Positions 17,480-26,018 are shown, counted from the first letter of the stretch. The stretch: DNA of 64,000 nt from Paenibacillus sp. J2TS4 (GCF_018403245.1 NZ_BOSH01000012.1:1-64000), one strand, 5' to 3'. Made by a program: numbers and translations. Notes: a model not told the origin generated them from the letters alone.

Positions 17480-18895
17480 CTAAATCTGCTGCACCTTCAT
17501 TAAATTAGTTCTTCCTGCTTCGCCTATCGGTACTCCGGCCGAGATGACAATGAAATCTCCCTTCCTGATCAAGCCGGTTTGGAGTCCATTTTTGATAGCG
17601 GACTCGAACATTTCATCGGTCGTAGTTACGGGATTCCCTTTGACCGGAACGACTCCCCTTAACAGACATAGTCTCGGCAATACCTCATCATGTTGGGTGA
17701 TGGCCAGGATGGGTGCCCTCGGGCGGTATTTTGCTACCATACGGGCAGTAGTTCCGCTTTCAGTCGGGGTAATGATCGCTGCAGCCCCCAGTTCTATGGA
17801 GGCGCTAACTACCGATTGGCTGATGATTTCGGTCATGTTCTTCACAGAACCTGCCTTTGGATAAGGTGAAATTTCTTTGCTCTCAAACATGATTTCCGCT
17901 TTTTCCGCAACGGAGGCCATCGTGGTAACAGATTCCACCGGAAATTGACCAACGGCAGATTCTCCCGAAAGCATAAGGACGTCTGCTCCCTGAAGTACGG
18001 CGGTAGCTACGTCGCTAACCTCAGCCCTTGTAGGCCGCGGATTGAATTGCATGGATTCCAGCATATGGGTAGCAATAATGACCGGCTTGCCGGCTAGCTG
18101 ACATTTTTCAACCATTTCTGTTTGAACCATAGGGACATCTTCGACTGGAATTTCTACACCCAAATCTCCGCGCGCGACCATAATGCCATCCGATACGTTT
18201 ATAATATCTTCTAAATTCCTTACGCCTTCTTCATTTTCTATTTTAGAAATAATCTGAATATGCCCTGTATTGTTTTCCTCTAGAATCCTTCTAATTTCTA
18301 TAATATCTTCCGCTTTCCTTACAAAGGAGGCCGCAATCATCTCCAGGTTATGCTCTATTCCAAAAAGAATATGCCGAACATCCTTCTTAGTAATTGCTGG
18401 CAGATCGGTTTTGATCCCCGGAAGGTTGACACTTTTTCTTGGCTTTAACGTTCCTCCATGGACGATTCTGCAATGAATTTCTTTTTCCTCGATAGCGTCT
18501 ACACAAAGCTCGATCAGTCCATCGTCGATCAGAATTTTGGTATTAGGTTTAACATCGTCGGGAAGCCTCTGATAAGTAACAGATACCCGCTTGGAATCGC
18601 CAATTATTTGTTCAGTAGTCAGAATAATTTTGCTGTCCCTGACCAGCGAATAACTGGAATTGTGCAAGCTTCCGATTCGGATTTCGGGCCCCTTAATATC
18701 GAGCATGATGGGGATGATTGCATTTAGCTCGGCAGCCGCCTGACGAAGGTTACGGATTCTTCCGATTTGGTCCTCCGGTTCGCCATGGGCCATATTCAAT
18801 CTCGCTATGTTCATTCCGGCCTGAATCATTTCTTTTAGAACAGGGACGGTATCGCAGGATGGCCCCAATGTACATAGTATTTTAGTTTTACGCAT
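17480..18895 (-). CDS. pyk: Pyruvate kinase paralogue with altered cation site
   Basis: This enzyme converts phosphoenolpyruvate and ADP to pyruvate and ATP. Landmarks are MRKTKILCTLGPS at the N-terminus, KGPEIR and MVARGDLGVEIP. At 471 residues it lacks the C-terminal extra domain of the usual Bacillus enzyme. Two potassium-ligand motifs differ from consensus: NFSHG is NMAHG (Ser to Ala36), and LDTKGPEIR is LDIKGPEIR (Thr to Ile67). Glu71, linked to potassium dependence, is kept. ATQMLES is ATHMLES. The start at 18895 follows AGGAGG. It is divergent from an AraC regulator and is probably a conditionally used second pyruvate kinase. Confidence 0.88.
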   Translation of the reverse strand: MRKTKILCTLGPSCDTVPVLKEMIQAGMNIARLNMAHGEPEDQIGRIRNLRQAAAELNAIIPIMLDIKGPEIRIGSLHNSSYSLVRDSKIILTTEQIIGDSKRVSVTYQRLPDDVKPNTKILIDDGLIELCVDAIEEKEIHCRIVHGGTLKPRKSVNLPGIKTDLPAITKKDVRHILFGIEHNLEMIAASFVRKAEDIIEIRRILEENNTGHIQIISKIENEEGVRNLEDIINVSDGIMVARGDLGVEIPVEDVPMVQTEMVEKCQLAGKPVIIATHMLESMQFNPRPTRAEVSDVATAVLQGADVLMLSGESAVGQFPVESVTTMASVAEKAEIMFESKEISPYPKAGSVKNMTEIISQSVVSASIELGAAAIITPTESGTTARMVAKYRPRAPILAITQHDEVLPRLCLLRGVVPVKGNPVTTTDEMFESAIKNGLQTGLIRKGDFIVISAGVPIGEAGRTNLMKVQQI

Positions 18896-18959
18896 AGTTT
18901 TCCTCCTATACATTTTCCCATATTCTATCTATTTCATTCGTGAGAAACCATGAATTATA

Positions 18960-18982
18960 GTACTATGATTATAAAATAGTAC
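18960..18982. promoter_or_regulatory. Palindrome between pyruvate kinase and AraC genes
   Basis: GTACTAT (18960-18966) and ATAGTAC (18976-18982) are perfect inverted repeats nine bases apart, inside the 106-base divergent intergenic region. They are a candidate operator for the AraC regulator next door. Confidence 0.4.
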
Positions 18983-19001
18983 GGAAATTAGGAGATAGAT
19001 A

Positions 19002-19784
19002 ATGATAAAACTAAATCATGTATGCCACTTTGGAGGAATGGGCGGGTACGAGGAGGAAAAAGAAGTAAAATCGCGAATATTCCATTTAATCCTAGTGACT
19101 TATGGAAAATGCGTATATTGGGTTAATAATGAAAAGTTTATTCTGGAGAAAGGAGATATTCTGCTCATTCCTTCGGGAGCACAATATTATGGAAAAAGCA
19201 TCCCTACCGTTTTTCATAGCAAGTATGGAATGGATTTCGTGAAAACAGGGGAAGATCCCCAACTGCCTATTTTAGAAAGCAAAGAAGCGGTGAAATTAAA
19301 AATAGGCTGTTACGATCTGATCTATGAGCGGGTCAAAAGAATAAAGGATCAGTGGACGGAACGGCCTTCTTATTATGAGGTCATGACCGCTGCACTGCTA
19401 ACGGAGATTCTGACCTACATAAACATAGAATGGGACCGCAGGAATTTATCTTCCGGGAAGTACAGGTTAGTGGAAATCATGAGGATCTATATTAAAGATC
19501 ATTATCGGAGCAAAATAACAAAGGAAGACCTTGGGGAAGCTATTCGCAGAAGTCCTAACTACGCCGCATCATTATTCAGCACTATTACCGGGCAAACCAT
19601 AGGTGAATATGTACATATGCTTCGAGTAAACACAGCGATCTATATGTTGACGGAATCCCAGCTTACGGTTAATGAAATCTCAGAATTTCTGGGCTATAGT
19701 GACGTTTCCTACTTTCATAGAATATTTAAAAGAATCACCGGCAAAGTTCCGTCTTCCTACTTAAGCGAGCGACATCAACTGTAA
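19002..19784 (+). CDS. AraC-family transcriptional regulator
   Basis: This 260-residue protein has an N-terminal cupin-like sensor, in which ILEKGDILLIPSGAQYYG forms the barrel signature. A C-terminal pair of helix-turn-helix motifs spans about residues 160-258 (SQLTVNEISEFLGYSDVSYF, then HRIFKRITGKVPSSYL). AGGAG precedes the ATG. It is divergently transcribed from the atypical pyruvate kinase, its most likely target. Base composition is AT-rich compared with the operons to the left. Confidence 0.88.
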   Translation: MIKLNHVCHFGGMGGYEEEKEVKSRIFHLILVTYGKCVYWVNNEKFILEKGDILLIPSGAQYYGKSIPTVFHSKYGMDFVKTGEDPQLPILESKEAVKLKIGCYDLIYERVKRIKDQWTERPSYYEVMTAALLTEILTYINIEWDRRNLSSGKYRLVEIMRIYIKDHYRSKITKEDLGEAIRRSPNYAASLFSTITGQTIGEYVHMLRVNTAIYMLTESQLTVNEISEFLGYSDVSYFHRIFKRITGKVPSSYLSERHQL

Positions 19785-19860
19785 CCTTCAAACTACAAAC
19801 TTTTAACTTTGAACTTCTATATAAATCTCGTAAATATTTTATCTGTATGGAGGGAGAAGC

Positions 19861-20064
19861 ATGTCTAATTTTCAATGGAATCTTGTTGAGGATTTGAACG
19901 CTTTCGAATTAGGGGAATCGGGGGCCAAAAACTGGATCGTGGGATGGACGGGATGGGCTGCATTTAAGCGGTTTTCATACGATTCCGGTCCTGCTCCGAG
20001 ATGCAATTCCTTTCGATTGCTTTTTGGCTTCCTTGTAGCGTCTTACACTATGACCTTAAAATGA
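19861..20064 (+). CDS. Small ORF of unknown function
   Basis: This 67-codon frame has an excellent ribosome site (GGAGGGAGAAGC then ATG) and starts MSNFQWNLVEDLNAFELGES, with a tryptophan-rich middle (WIVGWTGWAAF). No family was recognised. The second half looks less protein-like, so it may be the frameshifted start of a lost gene. It ends 15 bases before the SLH-protein ATG and may act only as a translational lead-in. Confidence 0.35.
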   Translation: MSNFQWNLVEDLNAFELGESGAKNWIVGWTGWAAFKRFSYDSGPAPRCNSFRLLFGFLVASYTMTLK

Positions 20065-20079
20065 GTGGAGGAATGTAGG

Positions 20080-21117
20080 ATGAGTCAAAAGGGAATTCGA
20101 CGATGTGCCATCTTGTGTATAGTTACACTGTGTCTGGTAGGGTTGCTTCCGGCCGGAGCTCAAGGTGAGAGGGGAGAATTTACAGACGTTACTAAAGATT
20201 ATTGGGGTTACGACTCCATAGTCTGGGCTACTGAACAGGACATTGTCGATGGTTACCCCGATGGTACGTTCAAACCCGAGCAGTCCGTTACACAAACTGA
20301 GTTCATTGCTATGCTTGTTCGTGCTTATCTGGATAAAGATAAGTTACCGGACGAAAATGGCGGTTACTGGGGAGAACCATACTTCCAATACGCATTTAAT
20401 ATGGGATGGGGTGGCAGTATCATCGTCCCTCCATCCAGTAAATTAAGTGATAACTCCATGAGCCCCAAGTATAATGTGCTTATGGCTCGTATGTACGTTG
20501 CCAAGATTATTACCAATGCTAACGGCAGAAACTATAATTTTGACGATTCCATTCGTTTTTTATTGGATAGCGGATTGGCTGAAGGTAAAACCGATTCTAG
20601 TATTGAAGGTTTTAAAGGACATGATCTATTATCTCGAGCAGAAGCGGTAACCTTTATTAAAAATCTTAAAGCGAAGCAGGATATGCTTTACCCAAGCCCA
20701 ATCCACGGGAACTCGTATGATCCAGCCACTTTGCAGCTAAGTCCTTTTGAGACTTTTCCTTTAGTTGTAGAGCAGCCCTCAAATGATTCTCTCATTCGAT
20801 ATAGTCAGGTAGATTTTGCCTCGCCAACTGCCGGGTATAACTTGGTCCGTCGTCCATCTTATACGATATCTGGAACTGTTGCTCAAGCCATAGGTAAGGA
20901 CCTCTTCATTACAGTAGAGTACTGGGATTCGAGTATATTCAATCCTGTAACCACTGTTGAGATACCGATAAAGGATGGCCAATTTTCCACCGATATTGAG
21001 CTGCCTAAATCAGGTGTTTATAGGGTCATGGTAGCCTCGGAATATGAAACCGAAGGAAAAACATATGATCAAAAGATGACTCTCACTTCTTTTTATGTAG
21101 ATTATAAGATTGATTAA
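20080..21117 (+). CDS. SLH-domain surface protein
   Basis: This is a secreted protein of 345 residues. A signal peptide (about residues 1-28, ending near AGAQG) is followed by one clear S-layer-homology domain (FTDVTKDYWGYDSIVWATEQ and VDGYPDGTFKPEQSVTQTEF). Two more divergent SLH-like repeats end near residue 200. The C-terminal ~120 residues look like a beta-sandwich (GTVAQAIGKDLFITVEYW). SLH domains bind pyruvylated wall polymer, so it should sit on the cell surface. ATG at 20080 is chosen for the GGAGGA before it. The gene is AT-rich. Confidence 0.8.
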   Translation: MSQKGIRRCAILCIVTLCLVGLLPAGAQGERGEFTDVTKDYWGYDSIVWATEQDIVDGYPDGTFKPEQSVTQTEFIAMLVRAYLDKDKLPDENGGYWGEPYFQYAFNMGWGGSIIVPPSSKLSDNSMSPKYNVLMARMYVAKIITNANGRNYNFDDSIRFLLDSGLAEGKTDSSIEGFKGHDLLSRAEAVTFIKNLKAKQDMLYPSPIHGNSYDPATLQLSPFETFPLVVEQPSNDSLIRYSQVDFASPTAGYNLVRRPSYTISGTVAQAIGKDLFITVEYWDSSIFNPVTTVEIPIKDGQFSTDIELPKSGVYRVMVASEYETEGKTYDQKMTLTSFYVDYKID

Positions 21118-21124
21118 AGACTGA

Positions 21125-21385
21125 GTTGGAAATAGTCGGTTCAATCCCATCAACTATGGGCAGGCAAGGAAACATTATCCAAGGTGTTTTCTTGCTGCCC
21201 CGTTTACGGGATTTTTACGGCCAAAGGCCAAAAGACGATGGGTCCCTGTATCCGTCTATCTGATCGATCATCCGAAAGGAAGGCTTTTGGTGGATATCGG
21301 ATGGCATGAGGACATACGTACCGTTCCACGCAAGCATGTCTGTACAAGTTCTGTTGGTAATCGTCAAGCATTGATTAGAGATTGA
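21125..21385 (+). pseudogene. N-terminal remnant of a metallo-beta-lactamase-fold hydrolase
   Basis: The frame reads FLAAPFTGFLRPKAKRRWVP, then VSVYLIDHPKGRLLVDIGWH. This is the first sheet of an N-acyl-homoserine-lactonase-like MBL protein (YLIDHPKG...LVDTGWH in intact relatives). It stops at 21385, long before the zinc-binding HxHxDH motif, so it is inactive. No start with a ribosome site is visible. The rest of 21118-21521 holds no other gene I can support. Confidence 0.6.
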
Positions 21386-21521
21386 GCCTTCTTTATTGCC
21401 GCTTATATCGTTCGGATAGGATTTTCTAAACGGATCAATCCTTTGTATAGATCCCATCTTATTCATACAAAATAATGAAACCGGATTGTTTAAGCGGGAA
21501 TGTTTAGGAGGCTGTGATAAC

Positions 21522-21800
21522 ATGAATGTAGGGAATGATTCCAACCAAAATCAAGAACGGACGGAACACTGCGGAGAGGATAGACTTCTTGAACTGGATA
21601 GGGAGGGGATGGAGGTCGATTCCGATGTTAACGAGGATTCTAATCGGGAGCATCTTCTGGATGCTTCGTTTAAGGCGTGGTACCAAAACATCGATTATTG
21701 GGTAAAGCAAAAGGACCAGATCACCCAAGTCCCGGGGGAGAGCGTCTTTGATGCCGCAGTCGATATCGATGCGGAAGAAGACAGAGTGAATGACGAATAG
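21522..21800 (+). CDS. Small acidic hypothetical protein
   Basis: This 92-residue protein is very rich in Asp and Glu, with no membrane segment or recognised domain (EDRLLELDREGMEVDSDVNE, AWYQNIDYWVKQKDQ). TAGGAGG precedes the ATG at 21522 by nine bases, and a good terminator follows, so it appears to be a free-standing real gene. I do not recognise the family. Confidence 0.55.
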   Translation: MNVGNDSNQNQERTEHCGEDRLLELDREGMEVDSDVNEDSNREHLLDASFKAWYQNIDYWVKQKDQITQVPGESVFDAAVDIDAEEDRVNDE

Positions 21801-21830
21801 ACGAGAGGGGTTGCGCATGCGGCTGTTCCA

Positions 21831-21864
21831 AAGGTCATATCAGACCAAGGGACGGCCTTTTTTT
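21831..21864 (+). terminator. Intrinsic terminator
   Basis: GGCTGTTCC (21831-21839) pairs with GGGACGGCC (21849-21857) with two G-U pairs, and a run of seven T residues follows. Confidence 0.7.
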
Positions 21865-21974
21865 AATATTTCACGCCAAGATTTATAACTTAACTTTCGG
21901 CGATCAGATTGAAATCGTCACCCAGCAACAGGACAACCCGTCCATTTTACTCTGAAAGCTATAAGTTAAGCAAC

Positions 21975-22024
21975 AGTACCTTGCAATGTATTGTACCGCA
22001 TGATATTATACAACGAACGGTACT
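21975..22024 (+). promoter_or_regulatory. Promoter and flanking inverted repeat of the PadR operon
   Basis: TTGCAA (21981-21986) and TATTAT (22004-22009) are 17 bases apart. The promoter is bracketed by AGTACC (21975-21980) and GGTACT (22019-22024), an inverted pair that could be an autoregulatory PadR operator. A second imperfect palindrome, AGTAACGTTTACT, lies at about 22043-22055. Confidence 0.5.
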
Positions 22025-22080
22025 AAGTAATATGCAGTAGATAGTAACGTTTACTACAAAACGAACAGGTGTGATAACCG

Positions 22081-22410
22081 TTGAACGTACAGTTCAAGAA
22101 AGGCGTTCTGGAGTTGTGCGTGCTTGTAATGACGGCGAAGAAAGACCGGTATGGCTATGAATTGGTGCATAGTATTTCTGAAAAGTTTCAAATCGCCGAA
22201 GGAACTGTGTATCCACTGCTTCGCAGGCTGACTCAGGAAGGATTATTTACAACCTATTTACAGGAGTCGCAGGAAGGGCCGCCGCGCAAATATTACAAGC
22301 TGACTAAGCACGGCTGGATGATGATGACGGAGCTTGTCGTCGAATGGAGGCACTTTACGCAAGGGGTCGACGAGATTATCAGGGAGGCATTGGGTGATGA
22401 CGAAAGCTGA
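22081..22410 (+). CDS. PadR-family transcriptional regulator
   Basis: This 109-residue winged-helix protein of the short PadR class has the motifs LCVLVMTAKKDRYGYELV, EGTVYPLLRRL and GPPRKYYKLTKHG. It starts at TTG 22081 after AGGTGTG. Its end overlaps the next gene by 14 bases. PadR plus DUF1700 plus DUF4097 is a recurring Firmicutes operon linked to the cell envelope, where PadR usually represses its own operon until a ligand is bound. Confidence 0.9.
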   Translation: MNVQFKKGVLELCVLVMTAKKDRYGYELVHSISEKFQIAEGTVYPLLRRLTQEGLFTTYLQESQEGPPRKYYKLTKHGWMMMTELVVEWRHFTQGVDEIIREALGDDES

Positions 22411-22942
22411 GTTTATGGAGGAATTGGAACAACTGCTCGCGGGGATTCCCGTTCAGGATCGGCGGGAGATTATGTCCGATTATGAGGAGCATTTTGAAAT
22501 AGGCAAATCGCAAGGGAAGAACGAAGCAGAGATTGCGATGGGGCTGGGCAGTCCGAAATTGATCGCTAAAGAAATGAATGTGCACTATCACATTAAGCAA
22601 GCGATAGAACAAACCAATCTCCGCTCGACATCACGGGCGGTAATTGCGTCGGTTGGTCTTGGTTTTTTCAATCTGATCTTTATATTAGGTCCTTTTGTCG
22701 CTGTATTTGCCGTTATAATAGCGCTATTCGCCGCTGCCGGTGTATTGGTGGTCTCTCCCGTCTTGCTGTTCATATTGGAACCGGAGAGTGATCTCGTTTG
22801 GACCTTGCTGCTGGGTGTTACTTGCTGTTCTTTAGGGGTTCTTATCGGGGTCGGGGCTGCATCGCTGTCCAAGCTGTTTTTTCGCGGAGTATTAAATTAC
22901 TTGCGCTGGAATTTGAACGTAATTGGAGGTAGACACAAATGA
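22397..22942 (+). CDS. DUF1700 (HAAS-type) membrane protein
   Basis: This is a 181-residue protein. The N-terminal ~85-residue alpha-helical HAAS/DUF1700 domain contains MTKAEFMEELEQLLAGIP and SDYEEHFEIGKSQGKNEAE. It is followed by hydrophobic segments at about residues 88-125 and 135-165. The ATG at 22397 is preceded by AGGGAGG. It overlaps both padR and the DUF4097 gene, so the three are translated as a coupled unit. The family is thought to act as a membrane partner that senses or scaffolds; no reaction is known. Confidence 0.85.
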   Translation: MTKAEFMEELEQLLAGIPVQDRREIMSDYEEHFEIGKSQGKNEAEIAMGLGSPKLIAKEMNVHYHIKQAIEQTNLRSTSRAVIASVGLGFFNLIFILGPFVAVFAVIIALFAAAGVLVVSPVLLFILEPESDLVWTLLLGVTCCSLGVLIGVGAASLSKLFFRGVLNYLRWNLNVIGGRHK

Positions 22943-23781
22943 GCTTGAAAAATGTGGCACGTACAGCGGCTATCGTGTTTGCGCTCGGATTGGCCGGAAT
23001 GGTCATCATGTGGATGAGCGGCAGGGTTGAACTGTTTATAACCGTGGATGAGAAAAAAACAGTAGACGCCTCCTCCGTCAGCTCCATCGAGGTAGATTCA
23101 GACTCTATTAATGTTAAGTTTGTTCCCGGTGACGGAAACGAAGTCGAGCTTCATTTATTTGGTGAGTACATCGATAGAAAATTCAAAGATAAGTTCCGGT
23201 TAAGCACCTCCGCTTCGGGAAATAAGCTCAAGGTGAAGGCGGAAGCAACCAAGAAATGGGGAATTCTCATTATGGGCAAATCCAGTCCTACACTAACCAT
23301 TAAAGTTCCAGAGAAGCTATATGAGGATGTGAATATTCAATTGTCTTCGGGAAATGTGGAAGTGGATAGCTTGCAGGCTAATCGTTTGGCGATCCAGACC
23401 AGCAGTGGAAATATGCGGGTTAACCAGTTTGCCGGCCAGCGGATGAAGCTTCGAGGAAAGTCAGGCACTATCTCGATCCAAGAGGCGCAGGGAGAAATTG
23501 ATGCTGCCTTAACATCGGGGAACGTAAAAATAACCAATGCTGCCTTGTCTGACAACATAACCGTCGAAACGACAAGTGGCGATATCCAGCTAAATGCTCA
23601 TGAGCTGCCCCCGTCATTCAAGGTAGATATGCGGGCAGGATCGGGCGATGTATCCGCCAAAGTGCCGAACTTAACATTCCAGGAGAAGACGGAGAACCGA
23701 ATTCTTGGCGAAGTGGGGCAAGGTGGTCCCCTTCTGAAATTGCAGGCGACCAGCGGCAATGTCCGTATTCGCCAACAGTAA
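22939..23781 (+). CDS. DUF4097 family protein
   Basis: This 280-residue protein has one N-terminal transmembrane helix (about residues 8-28) and then a repetitive right-handed beta structure. Successive turns such as LSSGNVEVDSL, TSSGNMRVNQF, LTSGNVKITNA and TTSGDIQLNAH form its outer face, the hallmark of DUF4097 (LiaG-like, putative adhesin). It overlaps the DUF1700 gene by four bases. It is probably an outward-facing envelope protein; its function is unknown. Confidence 0.85.
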   Translation: MSLKNVARTAAIVFALGLAGMVIMWMSGRVELFITVDEKKTVDASSVSSIEVDSDSINVKFVPGDGNEVELHLFGEYIDRKFKDKFRLSTSASGNKLKVKAEATKKWGILIMGKSSPTLTIKVPEKLYEDVNIQLSSGNVEVDSLQANRLAIQTSSGNMRVNQFAGQRMKLRGKSGTISIQEAQGEIDAALTSGNVKITNAALSDNITVETTSGDIQLNAHELPPSFKVDMRAGSGDVSAKVPNLTFQEKTENRILGEVGQGGPLLKLQATSGNVRIRQQ

Positions 23782-23852
23782 GGCCGTCACAGCTTGCGGC
23801 AGTGCCGGTGCAGTATCGATTTTTCTCGATCCAGCTAAATAAAGATTTGTTG

Positions 23853-23885
23853 GCATCCCGGATTGGTATCCAGGGATGCTTTTTC
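23853..23885 (+). terminator. Intrinsic terminator of the PadR operon
   Basis: GCATCCC (23853-23859) pairs with GGGATGC (23873-23879), with further pairing of GGAT and ATCC inside the loop, and five T residues follow. Confidence 0.75.
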
Positions 23886-23915
23886 ATAATTTTAATAAAC
23901 TAAACTATGAAATGA

Positions 23916-24053
23916 TTCATCCGGGAGGAGATATGGGAATGGGGAGGAGCAAAGCGCTCTTATTATATCGGTACCGACGGAGTACTGGTGACGGTTGCGC
24001 CCGGGCACCAGTCCAATGAGATAATTACGAGTACGTTTAAGGACATTCAATAA
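23916..24053 (+). pseudogene. C-terminal gene remnant before msrA
   Basis: The frame after an in-frame stop at 23913 reads FIREEIWEWGGAKRSYYIGT, then DGVLVTVAPGHQSN and ends FKDIQ. It looks like the final beta-strands of a secreted or anti-sigma-like domain (DUF4367-like is one possibility). No start codon or ribosome site is present, so it is a truncated gene end. Confidence 0.45.
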
Positions 24054-24079
24054 ATTAAGGAGGAACAAAAGGGGGGCAA

Positions 24080-24739
24080 ATGATGAGGCGAATCTACTAT
24101 GTCGGGTTATTCTGTCTGCTGACACTGTTAGTGACTGCCTGTGCACCTCAGTACGACTCGGTAACAGCTGGGGGCTCCAATGTTTTGCCGAACCATCCGC
24201 AAACGATGCCGGATAATCCCAATGCTACAGTAGATTATTCCAACATCGAGCTGCGAACGATTTATTTGGCAGGAGGCTGCTTTTGGGGAGTGGAAGCATA
24301 CATGTCACGGATCTATGGTGTCAGCGATGTGACGTCCGGATATGCCAACGGTTCAGGGGAAGATCCGACTTATGCAGAGGTTATAAAAGGGGACAGGGGA
24401 TTTGCGGAGACTGTTGAAGTGAAATACGATCCCGAGCGGATTTCGCTGGAGGAGCTGTTGACAGCCTTCTTCAAGGTCATTGACCCGACCAGCCTGAACA
24501 AGCAAGGGAATGACAGAGGAGTTCAATATCGCACGGGAATCTATTACGTGGAAGAGGAAGATCTTCCCGCCATTACGTCAGCCGTTGAACGGGAGCAGGA
24601 TAAATACGACAAGCCTGTAGTTACCGAAGTGCTTCCGTTAACCAACTATTATCTCGCGGAGGAGTATCATCAGAATTATTTGGAAAAAAATCCGAACGGA
24701 TACTGTCACATCGATCTGAGCCTTCTGGATGATCCGTAG
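24080..24739 (+). CDS. msrA: Peptide methionine-S-sulfoxide reductase MsrA, lipoprotein form
   Basis: This enzyme reduces methionine-S-sulfoxide in proteins. The signature AGGCFWGVEAY contains the catalytic cysteine C67, and VTSGYANG, PTYAEVIKGDRGFAETVEV and EEYHQNYLEKNPNGYC complete the family core. A signal peptide with a lipobox (LVTAC, Cys21) shows that it is exported and membrane-anchored, so it repairs extracytoplasmic proteins. AGGAGG lies about 20 bases upstream, with GGGGGG nearer the ATG. The 219 residues include only the MsrA domain, but the frame continues after its TAG stop into an MsrB fragment. Confidence 0.92.
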   Translation: MMRRIYYVGLFCLLTLLVTACAPQYDSVTAGGSNVLPNHPQTMPDNPNATVDYSNIELRTIYLAGGCFWGVEAYMSRIYGVSDVTSGYANGSGEDPTYAEVIKGDRGFAETVEVKYDPERISLEELLTAFFKVIDPTSLNKQGNDRGVQYRTGIYYVEEEDLPAITSAVEREQDKYDKPVVTEVLPLTNYYLAEEYHQNYLEKNPNGYCHIDLSLLDDP

Positions 24740-24847
24740 GAGCAAGGGGGCAAAAGATATTGCATTAACAGCGCCTCAATCCGCTTCGTTGCTCTGGAGG
24801 ACATGGAGCGGGAAGGCTACGGATTTTTAGCAGAAGCCGTCCAATAA
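24740..24847 (+). pseudogene. MsrB C-terminal remnant, in frame after msrA
   Basis: Directly after the msrA TAG and in the same frame the DNA reads EQGGKRYCINSASIRFVAL and ends EDMEREGYGFLAEAVQ before TAA at 24845. RYCINSAS is the MsrB motif that carries the catalytic cysteine. The MsrB zinc-binding cysteines and the first ~100 residues are missing. The natural reading is that an msrA-msrB fusion or operon lost most of msrB by an internal deletion. Confidence 0.8.
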
Positions 24848-24858
24848 CCTTCGAGAAG

Positions 24859-24907
24859 GCTCTATTTCAGGTTTGGCGGGCTGCCCTACCTGAAATAGGG
24901 CATTTTT
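24859..24907 (+). terminator. Intrinsic terminator after msrA
   Basis: GCTCTATTTCAGGT (24859-24872) pairs with ACCTGAAATAGGGC (24888-24901) with one mismatch, and six T residues follow. Confidence 0.85.
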
Positions 24908-24977
24908 TATGCTGCGGCTGGGGATCTCTTGGAAGATTGAATTCGGTTGGATCTGCTAGTAAGAAAAGTGCTATCAC

Positions 24978-25784
24978 TCATTTTTTTGCGGAGGCCACGG
25001 CCTTCAGGTTATGCTCAAACATGTCGATGATGGAAAGGAATCTTTCCGCTTCACGAAAAACATGATCAGCCAATAACGGATGAATGATGCTTTTTATCCG
25101 ACAAGCTTCAATTAACTCTTTGGCTGTCTTTTTAAAGTTGACAAGGGATTGGACGGAAACCCGATTTTGATCCAGAAATTGATCCAGCAGCGGAATCGTT
25201 TGCGATTGGGGACGCATGGAATCCAAATCTCTGGCTTGAAATAATAATTGATCGAATTCATCACTAAAATTTCTGGCCTGTTCAACTAACTGTCGTTCCG
25301 AAGGATCCAGAAGATGACCGATAAATTTGGCGTGGTCGGCCATTATCCGTAAGAAGAATACATTTTCGTCAATAATAGCATCTGGCAGCGGCTCTAGCTG
25401 TCCTGAATTTAATTCATCCAAACGGTTCCTGAAATAGTTGGCTTCCCGGCTTATATGATCGACCAGAAGGGGGAAATTATTGGATCCTGGAAGCTGGCAA
25501 CGAAGGATCAGACCTAGCACTTTTCTTTTAAAAGCCCAGATATGAGCAGCCGCGTTGCGGACTTCTGCATTAAACCGTCTTATAAGCTCTGGATCGGTTC
25601 CTGAATTGAACGTATGTGAACGCCGTTCAATTTCATCAAATACCGCATAAAACTGATTCGCCTCCCGGATCAATTGCGTATCCTCACATCGAAATCCTAA
25701 TCTCAGAAAAAAGGAATGCTCCTTCATAATCCGTGACCAGAAACGGATTTCGTCCAATGAACGCGATACAAAAACATCTGACAT
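24978..25784 (-). CDS. DUF2935 family protein
   Basis: This 268-residue all-helical protein is made of two similar halves. Each has an EH/E-rich helix pattern: IRFWSRIMKEHSFFLRLGFR and LLVDHISREANYFRNRLDEL in the first half, FFLRIMADHAKFIGHLLDP and PLLADHVFREAERFLSII in the second. This matches DUF2935, a ferritin-like four-helix-bundle family common in Bacillales. The paired Glu and His residues suggest a possible di-metal site, but no activity is known. It is monocistronic, with GGAGGAATAAGAGG before the ATG. Confidence 0.8.
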   Translation of the reverse strand: MSDVFVSRSLDEIRFWSRIMKEHSFFLRLGFRCEDTQLIREANQFYAVFDEIERRSHTFNSGTDPELIRRFNAEVRNAAAHIWAFKRKVLGLILRCQLPGSNNFPLLVDHISREANYFRNRLDELNSGQLEPLPDAIIDENVFFLRIMADHAKFIGHLLDPSERQLVEQARNFSDEFDQLLFQARDLDSMRPQSQTIPLLDQFLDQNRVSVQSLVNFKKTAKELIEACRIKSIIHPLLADHVFREAERFLSIIDMFEHNLKAVASAKK

Positions 25785-26018
25785 ATCCTCTTATTCCTCC
25801 CGCATGTATTTTTAACAGCATATGCGTGGTTTGGGGTATGTGCCCATCATCCACGAAATTCGCTTGCCGGCAGGCCGCTCAAATTCGCGCGATCGGCGGC
25901 AAATTAATGATCGAAGCCTGCTCGGGCCAACTCGTTGCGTGGATCTATTAACCTTTGGGTAACTATAAAACTGAACTTCAACAAGCTGTAATATGCTGTC
26001 GCCTTCTCCTTCTGACTT
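25785..26018. other. Intergenic, nothing firm
   Basis: A plus-strand frame ending at 25951 (FACRQAAQIRAIGGKLMIEA near its end) has a protein-like composition but no ribosome site and no recognised family. It is probably chance or a very old remnant. Confidence 0.3.
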
